Under the pieces are notes generated by a model. The model ran no database searches. It was given only the letters and a program-made list of their open reading frames with translations, and had not been told where the DNA came from. 64,000 bases of DNA from Microbacterium sp. APC 3901 (GTDB lineage Bacteria; Actinomycetota; Actinomycetes; Actinomycetales; Microbacteriaceae). Positions within the stretch are counted from its first letter, which is position 1. Every line of letters begins with the position of its first letter. The DNA is taken from assembly GCF_030407765.1 (NCBI RefSeq), contig NZ_JASDCU010000011.1, positions 89,231 to 153,230 on the forward strand, given 5' to 3'. Both the position numbers and the translations under genes were made by a program. Shown in pieces: positions 16,393 to 26,247 of the stretch.

Positions 16393-16992
16393 ATGCCTCT
16401 CATCGCGCTCACCGGCGGCATCGCCTCGGGAAAGTCGACCATCGCACGACGACTCGCAGAGCTCGGAGCGGTCATCGTCGACGCCGATCAGATCGTGCGC
16501 GACGTGCAGGCTCCGGGGTCTGCGGTGCTGTCCCGGATCGAGGAGGTCTTCGGGGCCGACGTCATCGCAGAGGACGGCGCACTCGACCGTGCGGCGCTGG
16601 GTGCCAAGGTCTTCGCCGATCCCGAGCAGCTGGCACGGCTGAACGCGATCGTCCACCCCGCGGTCCGTGCCGAGTCGCAGCGTCGATTCGAGGCGGCCGC
16701 CTCCGCCGATCCCGAGACGGTCGTCGTCTACGACGTCCCTCTCCTGGTCGAGGCGCGGGTCGATGACCCGTGGGATCTGATCGTCGTCGCGCATGCACCC
16801 GCAGGCGAGCGCAGGCGGAGGCTCGTCGAGCTGCGCGGCATGGCGGAGCAGGCGGCGCAGGAGCGGATCGACGCGCAGGTGTCGGACGAGCGTCGGCTGG
16901 CGATCGCCGACGAGATCGTCGACACCTCCGGCTCTCTGGGCGAGACGATCCGGCAGACCGACGCCCTGTGGGAGCGGATTCGCGCGTCGTGA
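16393..16992 (+). CDS. coaE: Dephospho-CoA kinase
   Basis: CoaE phosphorylates dephospho-CoA, the last step of CoA synthesis. The 199-residue product has the P-loop TGGIASGKST at the N-terminus, the DADQIVRDVQ substrate segment and YDVPLLVEA. It is the single-domain form; mycobacterial CoaE carries an extra C-terminal domain. It has its own -10 box, so it need not depend on the cassette upstream. Its usual actinobacterial place is soon after rpsA, which the cassette now interrupts. Confidence 0.95.
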   Translation: MPLIALTGGIASGKSTIARRLAELGAVIVDADQIVRDVQAPGSAVLSRIEEVFGADVIAEDGALDRAALGAKVFADPEQLARLNAIVHPAVRAESQRRFEAAASADPETVVVYDVPLLVEARVDDPWDLIVVAHAPAGERRRRLVELRGMAEQAAQERIDAQVSDERRLAIADEIVDTSGSLGETIRQTDALWERIRAS

Positions 16993-18200
16993 CCTTCACC
17001 GGTCACACACCCGGGTCTTCCGCCTATCGGCGTCTCATCGTCGGTCTGTTCTTCGCCGGCGTCGCGACGTTCGCGCAGTTGTATTCGCCTCAGGCCGTGC
17101 TGCCGCAGCTCTCATCGGATCTCGGGATCAGTCCGGCGGCCGCGGCACTCGCGGTATCGGCCGCAACGCTCGGCCTGGCGGCGGCTGTGGTTCCGTGGTC
17201 GATGGTCGCGGATCGCATCGGACGGGTCCCCGCGATGGGGATCGGCATCCTCACCGCCACCGCTCTGGGGCTCCTCGCGCCGCTCAGCACAGGCTTGGAG
17301 ATGCTGTTGGCACTGCGTCTGCTCGAGGGCGTCGCGCTGGGTGCGGTGCCCGCGGTGGCGCTCGCGTACCTCAGCGAAGAGGTGAGCGCACGTGATGCCG
17401 CGACGGCAGCGGGGAGCTATATCGCCGGGACGACGGTGGGCGGCCTGCTCGGTCGTGTCCTGTCGGGATTGGTCGGCGAGCCGTGGGGGTGGCGTGCGGG
17501 CATCTGGACCGTCGCCGGTGTGTGCGCGGTGGCAGCGGTGCTGTTCCTGTGGCTGACGCCGAAGGCACAGGGGTTCGTACCCGGTCGCTTCCGAGACGAC
17601 ACGACGCCGGGCATGCTCGAACGTCTGGTGCTGCCGCTGCGCTCCGGGCCGCAGCTCGCGCTCTACGCGCAGGGATTCCTTCTCATGGGGGCGTTCGTCG
17701 CGGTATACAACTACCTCGGGTTCCATCTCATCGACGAGCCGTTCGCCCTTCCGAGCTGGTTGGTGACGCTGCTGTTCCTCGCCTATCTCGCGGGTACCGT
17801 CTCGTCGCCGACAGCCGGTGCCCTCGCATCCCGCTTCGGTCGGTATCGTGTGCTGCTGTTCTCGATAGCCGTGATGGCCGTCGGTGCCGTCGCCATGCTC
17901 AGCCAGATCCTCCTCGTGGTGATCATCGGGCTGCTGTTCTTCACCGGAGGCTTCTTCGGCGCGCACGCGGTCGCCTCGGGCTGGGCTCCCGCCGCAGCGG
18001 CACCCGCCAGCAGGGCGCAGGCATCGTCTCTCTATTACTTCGGCTACTACGCGGGGTCGAGCCTCTTCGGCTGGATGCTGGGCATCGTGTTCGGGAGGGC
18101 CGATTGGGCGTGGTTCATGGCCGCGATCCTGGCGATGTGCGCGGTGTCCGCGGCGCTGGCCGCCCGCGCCCTGCGGCTGTCGTCGACCGGGCGCGTGTGA
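16989..18200 (+). CDS. MFS transporter (drug/amino-acid efflux type)
   Basis: A 403-residue major facilitator with about twelve hydrophobic segments. The loop 2-3 motif is MVADRIGRVPAM, and motif C-like glycines occur in the fifth helix. It resembles the CynX/YgaY-type exporters of the DHA1 group. The GTG start overlaps the coaE stop (GTGA), so it is translated with coaE. The substrate cannot be told. After its stop the same frame stays open for a stretch with no start codon nearby (see rejected items). Confidence 0.85.
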   Translation: MTFTGHTPGSSAYRRLIVGLFFAGVATFAQLYSPQAVLPQLSSDLGISPAAAALAVSAATLGLAAAVVPWSMVADRIGRVPAMGIGILTATALGLLAPLSTGLEMLLALRLLEGVALGAVPAVALAYLSEEVSARDAATAAGSYIAGTTVGGLLGRVLSGLVGEPWGWRAGIWTVAGVCAVAAVLFLWLTPKAQGFVPGRFRDDTTPGMLERLVLPLRSGPQLALYAQGFLLMGAFVAVYNYLGFHLIDEPFALPSWLVTLLFLAYLAGTVSSPTAGALASRFGRYRVLLFSIAVMAVGAVAMLSQILLVVIIGLLFFTGGFFGAHAVASGWAPAAAAPASRAQASSLYYFGYYAGSSLFGWMLGIVFGRADWAWFMAAILAMCAVSAALAARALRLSSTGRV

Positions 18201-18318
18201 CCGCGAGGCGACACCTCGTCATCGGCCCTCGATCGTGAGCTGCGCACGAATGCCGACGTGGCGCACGCCCTCGGCATGACGATGCACGGACTGCTGCGAC
18301 TCGCTGACTGCCCCGCCC

Positions 18319-18936
18319 CTATGCGTGGATGCCGCCGGCCGGCTGACCGCCGCCGGCTCGACGCATGCGCGCCAGGCGGCGCACGCCCACGATGGCGACG
18401 ACGACGAGGCCCACCAGCAGCAGTGCGGCCACGACGGGGATGACGATCGCCGTGGCGGCCAGCATGAATGATGCGCCGTCCTCGGCCGTGCTCAGGACGG
18501 GAGCCGCAAGGCCGCCGGTCACCGTGTTGGCGGCGACACGCGCCGTGGCCTTCACGATGTGCACGACCAGGGCGATCGCGATGCCCACGGCCACCGGCAC
18601 CCAGGCGTTGTCGCTGAAGAACGCCGCGGGGTCGTCGACCGCGATCGTCTGAGCGCCCGAGCCTGCACCGAAGGCGATGCCTCCGGATGCCGGACGCAGA
18701 ATGCTCTGGATCACGTCGTTCACGGAGTCGAGCGCCGGGATCTTGTCGGCGACGATCTCCAGCAGCAGGAGAGCGCCGAGGATCCAGAGCGCGAGGTCAC
18801 TCGAGAGCCACGACCACGATGGCGGCAGCACGACGGCGGGAAGCAGCCGATCGGTGAGGCCGAGCAGGAACAGAGGCATCCATGCGTTGAGGCCCGCGGA
18901 CGCGGCGAGACTGGTGCCGATGAGGAACTCGATCAC
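18319..18936 (-). CDS. DUF4126 family membrane protein
   Basis: A 205-residue integral membrane protein. The N-terminus (GTSLAASAGLNAWMPLFLLGL) and the EIVADKIPALDSVNDVIQ segment identify DUF4126. About five hydrophobic segments and a short Arg-rich C-terminal tail are present. The function of the family is unknown. It converges with the MFS gene and diverges from uvrB. The GTG start lies six bases after TAGAGT on the minus strand, another leaderless arrangement. Confidence 0.85.
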   Translation of the reverse strand: MIEFLIGTSLAASAGLNAWMPLFLLGLTDRLLPAVVLPPSWSWLSSDLALWILGALLLLEIVADKIPALDSVNDVIQSILRPASGGIAFGAGSGAQTIAVDDPAAFFSDNAWVPVAVGIAIALVVHIVKATARVAANTVTGGLAAPVLSTAEDGASFMLAATAIVIPVVAALLLVGLVVVAIVGVRRLARMRRAGGGQPAGGIHA

Positions 18937-18948
18937 GCCCCCACTCTA
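18937..18948 (-). promoter_or_regulatory. Leaderless -10 box of the DUF4126 gene
   Basis: TAGAGT (18948-18943, minus strand), six bases, then GTG. Confidence 0.45.
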
Positions 18949-18988
18949 GGCCGAGGCCGCTCGTGGCCCCGATGTCGGTGGCCCGGCA

Positions 18989-19000
18989 TACGCTGGAGGT
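18989..19000 (+). promoter_or_regulatory. Leaderless -10 box of uvrB
   Basis: TACGCT is followed by GGAGGT and immediately the uvrB ATG. The GGAGGT touches the start codon, too close to act as a Shine-Dalgarno, so a leaderless mRNA is the simpler reading. Confidence 0.45.
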
Positions 19001-21073
<2,073 letters not shown>

Positions 21074-21091
21074 GGCACGGAAGCGACCAGG

Positions 21092-21424
21092 ATGGATGCA
21101 TCAGGAGAAGAGCTCGCCGATCGTGTGAGAGCGCTTCTCACTCTCGGCGGGGACATCGAGGAGAAGCGGATGTTCGGCACGCGCGCATTCCTTCTCGACG
21201 GTCACATCCTCGTCGGAGCGCGCACAGGCGGGGTGCTGCTCGTCCGCGTCGATGAGGAGCACGGCGCCTCGCTGATCACCCGGTCAGGGGTCGCGTCCGC
21301 GGTCATGGGCCCGCGGACGATGGGGACCGGCTGGCTCGATGTGTCGCCGAGCGTCATCGTCGACGACGATGACCTCGCATCCTGGCTCGACATCGCCCGT
21401 GAAGACGCGAAGCGAGATGACTGA
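21092..21424 (+). CDS. TfoX N-terminal domain protein
   Basis: A 110-residue protein matching the TfoX/Sxy N-terminal domain: an N-terminal helix, then EEKRMFGTRAFLLDGHILVGAR and the later GWLDVSPS. In proteobacteria TfoX proteins tune competence genes, but short actinobacterial members are uncharacterised. It starts 18 bases after uvrB with a purine-rich leader and is probably co-transcribed with it. Function not assigned. Confidence 0.8.
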   Translation: MDASGEELADRVRALLTLGGDIEEKRMFGTRAFLLDGHILVGARTGGVLLVRVDEEHGASLITRSGVASAVMGPRTMGTGWLDVSPSVIVDDDDLASWLDIAREDAKRDD

Positions 21425-21437
21425 GGCCGAGCCTCAG
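21421..21437. terminator. Short hairpin between convergent stops
   Basis: CTGAGGC-CGA-GCCTCAG forms a 7-bp stem overlapping both the TfoX-like stop and the zinc-ribbon stop; a possible bidirectional terminator. Confidence 0.4.
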
Positions 21438-21676
21438 GGGCAGTGGACGAGAGTCTTCGGACCCGAACGATCGATCTCATGCTCGCTCATCGGTGAGCCG
21501 CACAGCGGACATGCACGCTCGGCACGTTCGGACGGGCTCGGCGGGGGAGTCTTCTCGTAGGGGCCGACCGAGGCCGGGCCCGCGAACCGGATCAGATTCG
21601 AATTCACCCAGGCATAGAGGCCTCCTGCCTCGCGGATCCGGGAGCGGAGCGGAGGGCGATCATCAGAACTGGCCAT
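21434..21676 (-). CDS. Small zinc-ribbon-like protein, divergent from ohrR
   Basis: An 80-residue protein, not recognised. Its C-terminal part has a CPLC knuckle (Cys56, Cys59) with His66, His78 and Cys79 as possible further ligands, so a single metal site is plausible. The N-terminal half (GGLYAWVNSNLIRFAGPASVGPY) is not a known domain. A -10-like TACACT lies seven bases before its ATG and falls inside the palindrome shared with the OhrR-type gene, suggesting peroxide-dependent control. Function unknown. Confidence 0.7.
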   Translation of the reverse strand: MASSDDRPPLRSRIREAGGLYAWVNSNLIRFAGPASVGPYEKTPPPSPSERAERACPLCGSPMSEHEIDRSGPKTLVHCP

Positions 21677-21680
21677 GTTG

Positions 21681-21694
21681 GTTAGTGTACTAAC
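21681..21694. promoter_or_regulatory. Palindromic operator, OhrR/zinc-ribbon intergenic region
   Basis: GTTAGT-GT-ACTAAC is a perfect 6-2-6 inverted repeat in the 45-bp divergent gap. It covers the putative -10 of the leftward gene and lies just upstream of TATATT (21709-21714), seven bases before the OhrR GTG. It is the obvious binding site for the MarR-family protein. Confidence 0.65.
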
Positions 21695-21721
21695 TATTAG
21701 GGTCAATGTATATTCGGATTC

Positions 21722-22165
21722 GTGACCGCATCGGATGACCTGCTCAAGCTCGACAACCAGCTCTGCTTCGCTCTGGTGACGGCAGCGCGCAACGTCGTGG
21801 CGATCTACAGGCCGATTCTCGAGCCTCTCGGCCTCACGCATCCGCAGTATCTCGTCATGCTGGCGCTCTGGGAACGAGCTCCGCGCCCACTGAACGACCT
21901 CGCTGCCGATCTGGCGCTCGAGCCTGCGACGGCGTCTCCGCTGGTGAAGCGGCTGGAGGCCGACGGTCTGGTGGCGAGACAGCGCAGCGTCGAAGACGAG
22001 CGGCGTCTCGACATCACGCTCACCGACGCCGGTCGGGCTCTGCGTGACAGAGCCCTCGACGTTCCTCGACAGGTCATGGCCACGGTGGGAATGGACCTGC
22101 AGCAGGTCGCGACGCTGCGCGATGGGTTGTCGGCGTTCGCGGGGCGCCGTCCCGCCCCGGAGTGA
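21722..22165 (+). CDS. ohrR: OhrR-type MarR family redox-sensing repressor
   Basis: A 147-residue winged-helix regulator. LDNQLCFAL at the N-terminus places a cysteine at residue 15, the position of the peroxide-sensing cysteine of B. subtilis OhrR. YRPILEPLGLTHPQYLVMLALWE is also typical of OhrR. Only this one cysteine is seen, as in one-Cys OhrRs that use a small thiol for oxidation. OhrR normally represses ohr, an organic hydroperoxide reductase, but no ohr gene lies nearby; the divergent zinc-ribbon gene is the natural target here. GTG start, likely leaderless. Confidence 0.88.
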   Translation: MTASDDLLKLDNQLCFALVTAARNVVAIYRPILEPLGLTHPQYLVMLALWERAPRPLNDLAADLALEPATASPLVKRLEADGLVARQRSVEDERRLDITLTDAGRALRDRALDVPRQVMATVGMDLQQVATLRDGLSAFAGRRPAPE

Positions 22166-22173
22166 CCGCGTCA

Positions 22174-22185
22174 TAGGGTGTGGGC
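22174..22185 (+). promoter_or_regulatory. Leaderless -10 box of the DUF4129-MoxR operon
   Basis: TAGGGT, six bases, then the ATG of the DUF4129 gene. Confidence 0.5.
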
Positions 22186-22917
22186 ATGCCGATCGATCAC
22201 CAGACGCGTCCTGCGCGCCGGAGTGTCGATCGGCTGGTCCTCCCTGTCATCGTGGTGGCCCTCTTCGTCGTGGCGATGATCGCGTCGGCGAGTCAGGGAC
22301 AGCCGACCTTCCGTCCCGCCGAGCCGATCCCCGCCGGCACGTCCGAGCCGCTGCCCACGGCGTCGCCGGGTGGGACAGGCCTCCCCGAGCCGACGGAGAG
22401 CGAACCCACGAATGCCGTGGTCGCTCAGATACTCACCGTGATCCTGATGGTGTTGGTGGCGGCCGGGATCATCGTTCTCCTCGCGATCGTCGCCAGGGCC
22501 CTGCTTCGAGCATGGCGAGATCGCCCGCTCAAGCGCCGTGGTGCAGCCGTGGTCGCGCCCGAGGTCGAACAGTTCGAGTCGCCGCCGACAGCGGACATCC
22601 CAGTCGGGGTGATGCGACGAGGGATCGCCGGGGCGCTGGCCACGATCGATCAGCGTGCCAGAGCGACGGATGCCATCATCGCGGCGTGGATCGGACTCGA
22701 AGAGAGCGCCGCAGACGCCGGGGTCACACGAGCGGCGAGCGAGACTCCGGGGGAGTTCGCAGTGAGGATCATCACCCTGCGGCCGGGCGTCGCGGACGAG
22801 GCTGTGGCGCTGCTGCGTCTCTATGAGAGCGTTCGCTTCGGAACCCGGGTGGCCGACGAAGATGACCGGTCCTCGGCGAGACGGGCTTTGCGGCGCATCG
22901 AGGAGGTGTGGCGATGA
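22186..22917 (+). CDS. DUF4129 membrane protein
   Basis: A 243-residue protein with two hydrophobic segments (about 17-37 and 84-106), a Pro-rich extracytoplasmic loop between them, and a C-terminal DUF4129 domain (TPGEFAVRI, ALLRLYESVRFG, ALRRIEEVW). DUF4129 proteins accompany MoxR ATPases and DUF58 proteins and are thought to act in cell-envelope processes. It is the first gene of a five-gene operon; its stop overlaps the next start by ATGA. Confidence 0.85.
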   Translation: MPIDHQTRPARRSVDRLVLPVIVVALFVVAMIASASQGQPTFRPAEPIPAGTSEPLPTASPGGTGLPEPTESEPTNAVVAQILTVILMVLVAAGIIVLLAIVARALLRAWRDRPLKRRGAAVVAPEVEQFESPPTADIPVGVMRRGIAGALATIDQRARATDAIIAAWIGLEESAADAGVTRAASETPGEFAVRIITLRPGVADEAVALLRLYESVRFGTRVADEDDRSSARRALRRIEEVWR

Positions 22918-23450
22918 GCGCGCGGAGAACACTCCTCGCAGTGGGCGTGGCGATCGTCACGGCTCTTGCCCTCCTCGGATTCGGCTTCACCTGGCCGTTC
23001 GTGATCGGCTGGAGTCTGCTGATCTGCTCGGTCGGCCTGCTCGGACAGCTCGTGATGCCGTTCGAACCGGGCTTCGATGCCCCGCGCATCGACACGGAAC
23101 CTCATCGTCGGCCGACCGAGATCTCCCGGATGGCGTGGGCGCTGAACACGCACACCGGAATCGCCGGACAGCAGATCACCCGCCGCGTCAGTGCGATCCT
23201 GCGCCATCGGCTGCTGCGCCAGGGAATCGATCCGGATGATCCGGACGACAAGGCGCGCCTCACCGCGGTGCTCGGGCCCGACCTGTGGGATCAGCTCACC
23301 GGTCGGGCCCCGACGATCGTCGACATCGAACGGGCGTTGGATGCCGTCGACCGGCTGAATCCCGTGTCGCCCGGCTACCCGCCGCTCGCGCCGCACGCCC
23401 CGGCCACAGACCGGGGGCGGCCCGCACTGTTCCGTCGATCAAGGAGATGA
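22914..23450 (+). CDS. Hypothetical membrane protein of the MoxR operon
   Basis: A 178-residue protein with two adjacent hydrophobic segments near the N-terminus (LLAVGVAIVTALALLGFGF and FVIGWSLLICSVGLLGQLV), then a soluble C-terminal part rich in Arg and Asp. I do not recognise a named domain. It is coupled to the DUF4129 gene by ATGA and ends one base before the MoxR start, so it is probably a structural partner of this system. Confidence 0.8.
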   Translation: MSARRTLLAVGVAIVTALALLGFGFTWPFVIGWSLLICSVGLLGQLVMPFEPGFDAPRIDTEPHRRPTEISRMAWALNTHTGIAGQQITRRVSAILRHRLLRQGIDPDDPDDKARLTAVLGPDLWDQLTGRAPTIVDIERALDAVDRLNPVSPGYPPLAPHAPATDRGRPALFRRSRR

Positions 23451-23451
23451 C

Positions 23452-24417
23452 ATGACGAGCCCCGCAGAGATCGCCGACACCGGAGCCAGGATCCTCGCCG
23501 CAGTGAAGACCGTCGTGGTGGGCATGGACGACCCCGTCGAGATCGCGCTGGCGACGATCCTCGCGGGTGGTCACGTGCTGTTCGAGGACGTGCCGGGGCT
23601 GGGCAAGACCCTCGCCGCCCGCAGCCTCGCCTCTGCCCTGGGGCTGTCGTTCCGCCGTCTGCAGTGCACCCCGGACATGCTCCCCGGCGACGTGACCGGA
23701 TCGTACGTGTACGCACCGGACTCGGGAGACTTCGTCTTCCGCCCTGGGCCGATCTTCACCGGTCTGCTGCTCGCCGACGAGATCAACCGGACCACGCCGA
23801 AGACCCAGTCGGCGATGCTCGAGGCGATGGCGGAGCGTCAGGTGACCGTCGAGGGCAACAGCTTCGCGCTGCCGGCGCCGTTCCATGTGATCGCGACGTC
23901 GAATCCGATCGAGTACGAGGGCACCTACGCGCTTCCCGAGGCGCAGCTCGACAGGTTCATGGTGCGACTGTCCGTCGGTTATCCGGGGCCGGAGGACGAG
24001 GCTCGGATCCTGGAGAATCGGGTGAGCAGGCGGCAGGAGGCGACCCACGTCGCCCCGGTGATCGACGCCGCTCAGCTCGTCGCCCTCCAGGACGCGGTCG
24101 AAGCCATCCACGTCGATCAGGACATCTCCCGCTACTGCGTCGAGATCACGCGTGCCACGCGGAATGCGCCGAACGTCGAGGTCGGGGCCTCGCCGCGGGG
24201 TTCGCTCGGTCTGCTTCTGCTCGGACGAGCACTGGCAGCGCTGGACGGCCGCGACTTCGTGCGCCCGGATGACATCAAGCGCATCGCCGTGCCTGTGCTG
24301 GCGCATCGACTCACTCTCACCCCGCAGGCGTGGGCTCAGGGGGCGTCGGCGGCCGACGCGGTGCGTTCGGTCGTCGGGCAGGTCGCAGTGCCGTCGACCG
24401 TCGGGGCGCTCGGATGA
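23452..24417 (+). CDS. MoxR family AAA+ ATPase
   Basis: A 321-residue AAA+ protein with Walker A-like EDVPGLGKT, the MoxR hallmark RLQCTPDMLPGDVTGSYVY, Walker B LLADEINRTTPKTQSAMLEAM, and sensor I TSNPIEYEGTYALPEAQLDRF. MoxR proteins act as chaperones that assemble protein complexes or insert cofactors, usually with VWA or DUF58 partners, here encoded by the next gene. AAGGAG sits five bases before the ATG, and the stop overlaps the DUF58 start. Confidence 0.93.
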   Translation: MTSPAEIADTGARILAAVKTVVVGMDDPVEIALATILAGGHVLFEDVPGLGKTLAARSLASALGLSFRRLQCTPDMLPGDVTGSYVYAPDSGDFVFRPGPIFTGLLLADEINRTTPKTQSAMLEAMAERQVTVEGNSFALPAPFHVIATSNPIEYEGTYALPEAQLDRFMVRLSVGYPGPEDEARILENRVSRRQEATHVAPVIDAAQLVALQDAVEAIHVDQDISRYCVEITRATRNAPNVEVGASPRGSLGLLLLGRALAALDGRDFVRPDDIKRIAVPVLAHRLTLTPQAWAQGASAADAVRSVVGQVAVPSTVGALG

Positions 24418-25673
24418 CGGATGCTCCCGACGAGGGGCGTCGCGGGCCGGTGCTGTCGGTGGCGATCGGGGGCGCGGTGATCCTCGCCGTCGTCGGCGTT
24501 CTGTCCGGTCGGCCGGACATCGTGGCCATGGGGCTGCCCCTCGCGCTCTGGAGCGGGTTCGCGATGTCGCGCGGTTCGGCCGGGGGCGAGCCGAAGGTCA
24601 CGATCGCGCCGCTGCCGGGGTCGGAGGGCGAACTGCGCACTGCGATCACGGTCGAGGCCGATGCGGAAGCCGTCGAGATGGTGATCGTGCAGTCGGAGCG
24701 TCGCACCAGACGTGTGATCGTGCCGGGCGACGGTTCGTCTGTGACGGCACGCAGCAAGGTCCTGCACTCCGGGCCGGCGATTCCCGTCCAGGCAGCGGCG
24801 AGAGGTCTCTCCTTCGAGGGAGCGACGCTCTCGAAGCGCTCGGAGATCGTTTCTGCACGGCGCCAGGTGGCGCCGCCCCGCAGACCGCTCGATGCGCTGC
24901 CGCTGCCCCGACGGCTGATCGGGTCGCACGGTGCTCACGAGGGTCGCCGTCAGGGCCAGGGAGGTGACTTCAGGGACATCCATGCCTTCGCTCCGGGAGA
25001 CGAACTGCGCCGCGTGGACTGGCGGGCCACCGCGCGGATGGCCCGCCGGCCGGGGGATCTGCTGGTTCGGCGCACCAACACCCTCAGCGACTCCTCCGTC
25101 GTGATCGCGATGGACACGTCAGAGGATCTCGGTGAGGTCGTCTCGTCGTGGGGGAGCGGCGACCTCGAACGAAGCGGTGTGACATCGCTCGACCTCGCGC
25201 GTGAGGCTGCCCGCGCGATCGCCGACTCGGCCATCGGCGCGGGCGACCGCGTCGCGCTGCACGTGCTCGTGCATGGCGGCCGGTCGCTGCGCAGCGGCAG
25301 CGGATCGCGTCATCTCTCGCGCGTGGTGGAGGCCATCGCCACGACCGGTCAGGCGCGAGACGATGCGACCTTCCGTCGGACTCCTCCCGTGCCGCATGGC
25401 TCTGTGGTCTTCGTGCTGTCGACCTTCTTCGAGGGCGCGGCGGCGCGGACGGCGCTGATGTGGAGGGCGAGCGGACACCGAGTCGTCGCCGTCGACGTGC
25501 TTCCGCCGCTCGACCGCACGCGTCTCAGCCGCGCGCAGCTCATCGGTCTGCGAACGGTGCTCGCCGAGCGGGAGAACGTGTTCGCCGATCTGCACGGTGC
25601 CGGAGTCGACGTGGTCGCCTGGGCCGATGATCCGTCCTCGGCGCTGCTCGCGATCGCGAGGGCGCACCGGTGA
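24414..25673 (+). CDS. DUF58 domain protein, MoxR partner
   Basis: A 419-residue protein with two N-terminal hydrophobic segments, a beta-rich extracytoplasmic-like region, and a C-terminal DUF58/VWA-like domain with the signature FRDIHAFAPGDELRRVDWRATARM. DUF58 proteins pair with MoxR ATPases; their biochemical role is unresolved. It is coupled at both ends (ATGA with moxR, GTGA with the next gene). Confidence 0.9.
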   Translation: MTDAPDEGRRGPVLSVAIGGAVILAVVGVLSGRPDIVAMGLPLALWSGFAMSRGSAGGEPKVTIAPLPGSEGELRTAITVEADAEAVEMVIVQSERRTRRVIVPGDGSSVTARSKVLHSGPAIPVQAAARGLSFEGATLSKRSEIVSARRQVAPPRRPLDALPLPRRLIGSHGAHEGRRQGQGGDFRDIHAFAPGDELRRVDWRATARMARRPGDLLVRRTNTLSDSSVVIAMDTSEDLGEVVSSWGSGDLERSGVTSLDLAREAARAIADSAIGAGDRVALHVLVHGGRSLRSGSGSRHLSRVVEAIATTGQARDDATFRRTPPVPHGSVVFVLSTFFEGAAARTALMWRASGHRVVAVDVLPPLDRTRLSRAQLIGLRTVLAERENVFADLHGAGVDVVAWADDPSSALLAIARAHR

Positions 25674-26182
25674 GCGCGAACGACGCCCTGCAGACCGGCC
25701 CTGCCGTGTCCTGGCTCGTCGTGCGGGGCGCGCTCGTCGTGGCGGTCGCGATCGGAGCAGCCGCGCTGTGCCCACTGATCGGGTGGCAGGTGGCCGCTGT
25801 GGTGCTCGCGATCGTCGCCGCAGCCCTTCCGCAGACGTTCGCGGCGTGGGGATCCATCGGCTGCCTCGTGATCGGGATGCTGATCTCGGAGCCCGATCTC
25901 GGGCGCGCGATGCTCGCCGTGCTCGTCGTGCAGCTCATCCACATGCTGATGTCGCTGTCCCTCGTGATCCCCGCAGGGTCCAGGGTGCTGATCGCCGCGC
26001 TCCGACCCAGTGCACTGCGGCTGCTCGTCGTCCAGGCGATCGCCCAGCCGGTGACCGTCGTGGTGATGGCGGCTGCGCAGGGATCTGCGCAGACCCTGCC
26101 GTGGGCGGCCGTGGCAGGAGCCGGAGCGGTCGTCGCGCTCACGGCGACCCTGCTCATGCGGGCGAGCCGCCGCACACCGTGA
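25670..26182 (+). CDS. Hypothetical four- or five-helix membrane protein
   Basis: A 170-residue, strongly hydrophobic protein with at least four transmembrane segments (for example ALVVAVAIGAAALCPLIGW and AAVAGAGAVVALTATLLM). No family recognised. The GTG overlaps the DUF58 stop. In many MoxR-DUF58 operons this position is held by a transglutaminase-like membrane protein; here only a short helical protein is found. It closes the operon. Confidence 0.8.
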   Translation: MSANDALQTGPAVSWLVVRGALVVAVAIGAAALCPLIGWQVAAVVLAIVAAALPQTFAAWGSIGCLVIGMLISEPDLGRAMLAVLVVQLIHMLMSLSLVIPAGSRVLIAALRPSALRLLVVQAIAQPVTVVVMAAAQGSAQTLPWAAVAGAGAVVALTATLLMRASRRTP

Positions 26183-26235
26183 GCGAGGATGCCTTCCCTG
26201 TGAGCCCTCACGGAGCCAATGTCCGTGGCCCCTCG

Positions 26236-26247
26236 TAGACTTGATCA
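26236..26247 (+). promoter_or_regulatory. Leaderless -10 box of uvrA
   Basis: TAGACT, six bases, then the uvrA GTG; no Shine-Dalgarno. Confidence 0.55.

Noticed and set aside
18201..18318. The frame after the MFS stop stays open and reads DRELRTNADVAHALGMTMH, resembling part of a helix-turn-helix.
   Set aside because: No start codon with a ribosome site lies nearby, and it runs into the convergent gene; at most a decayed remnant.
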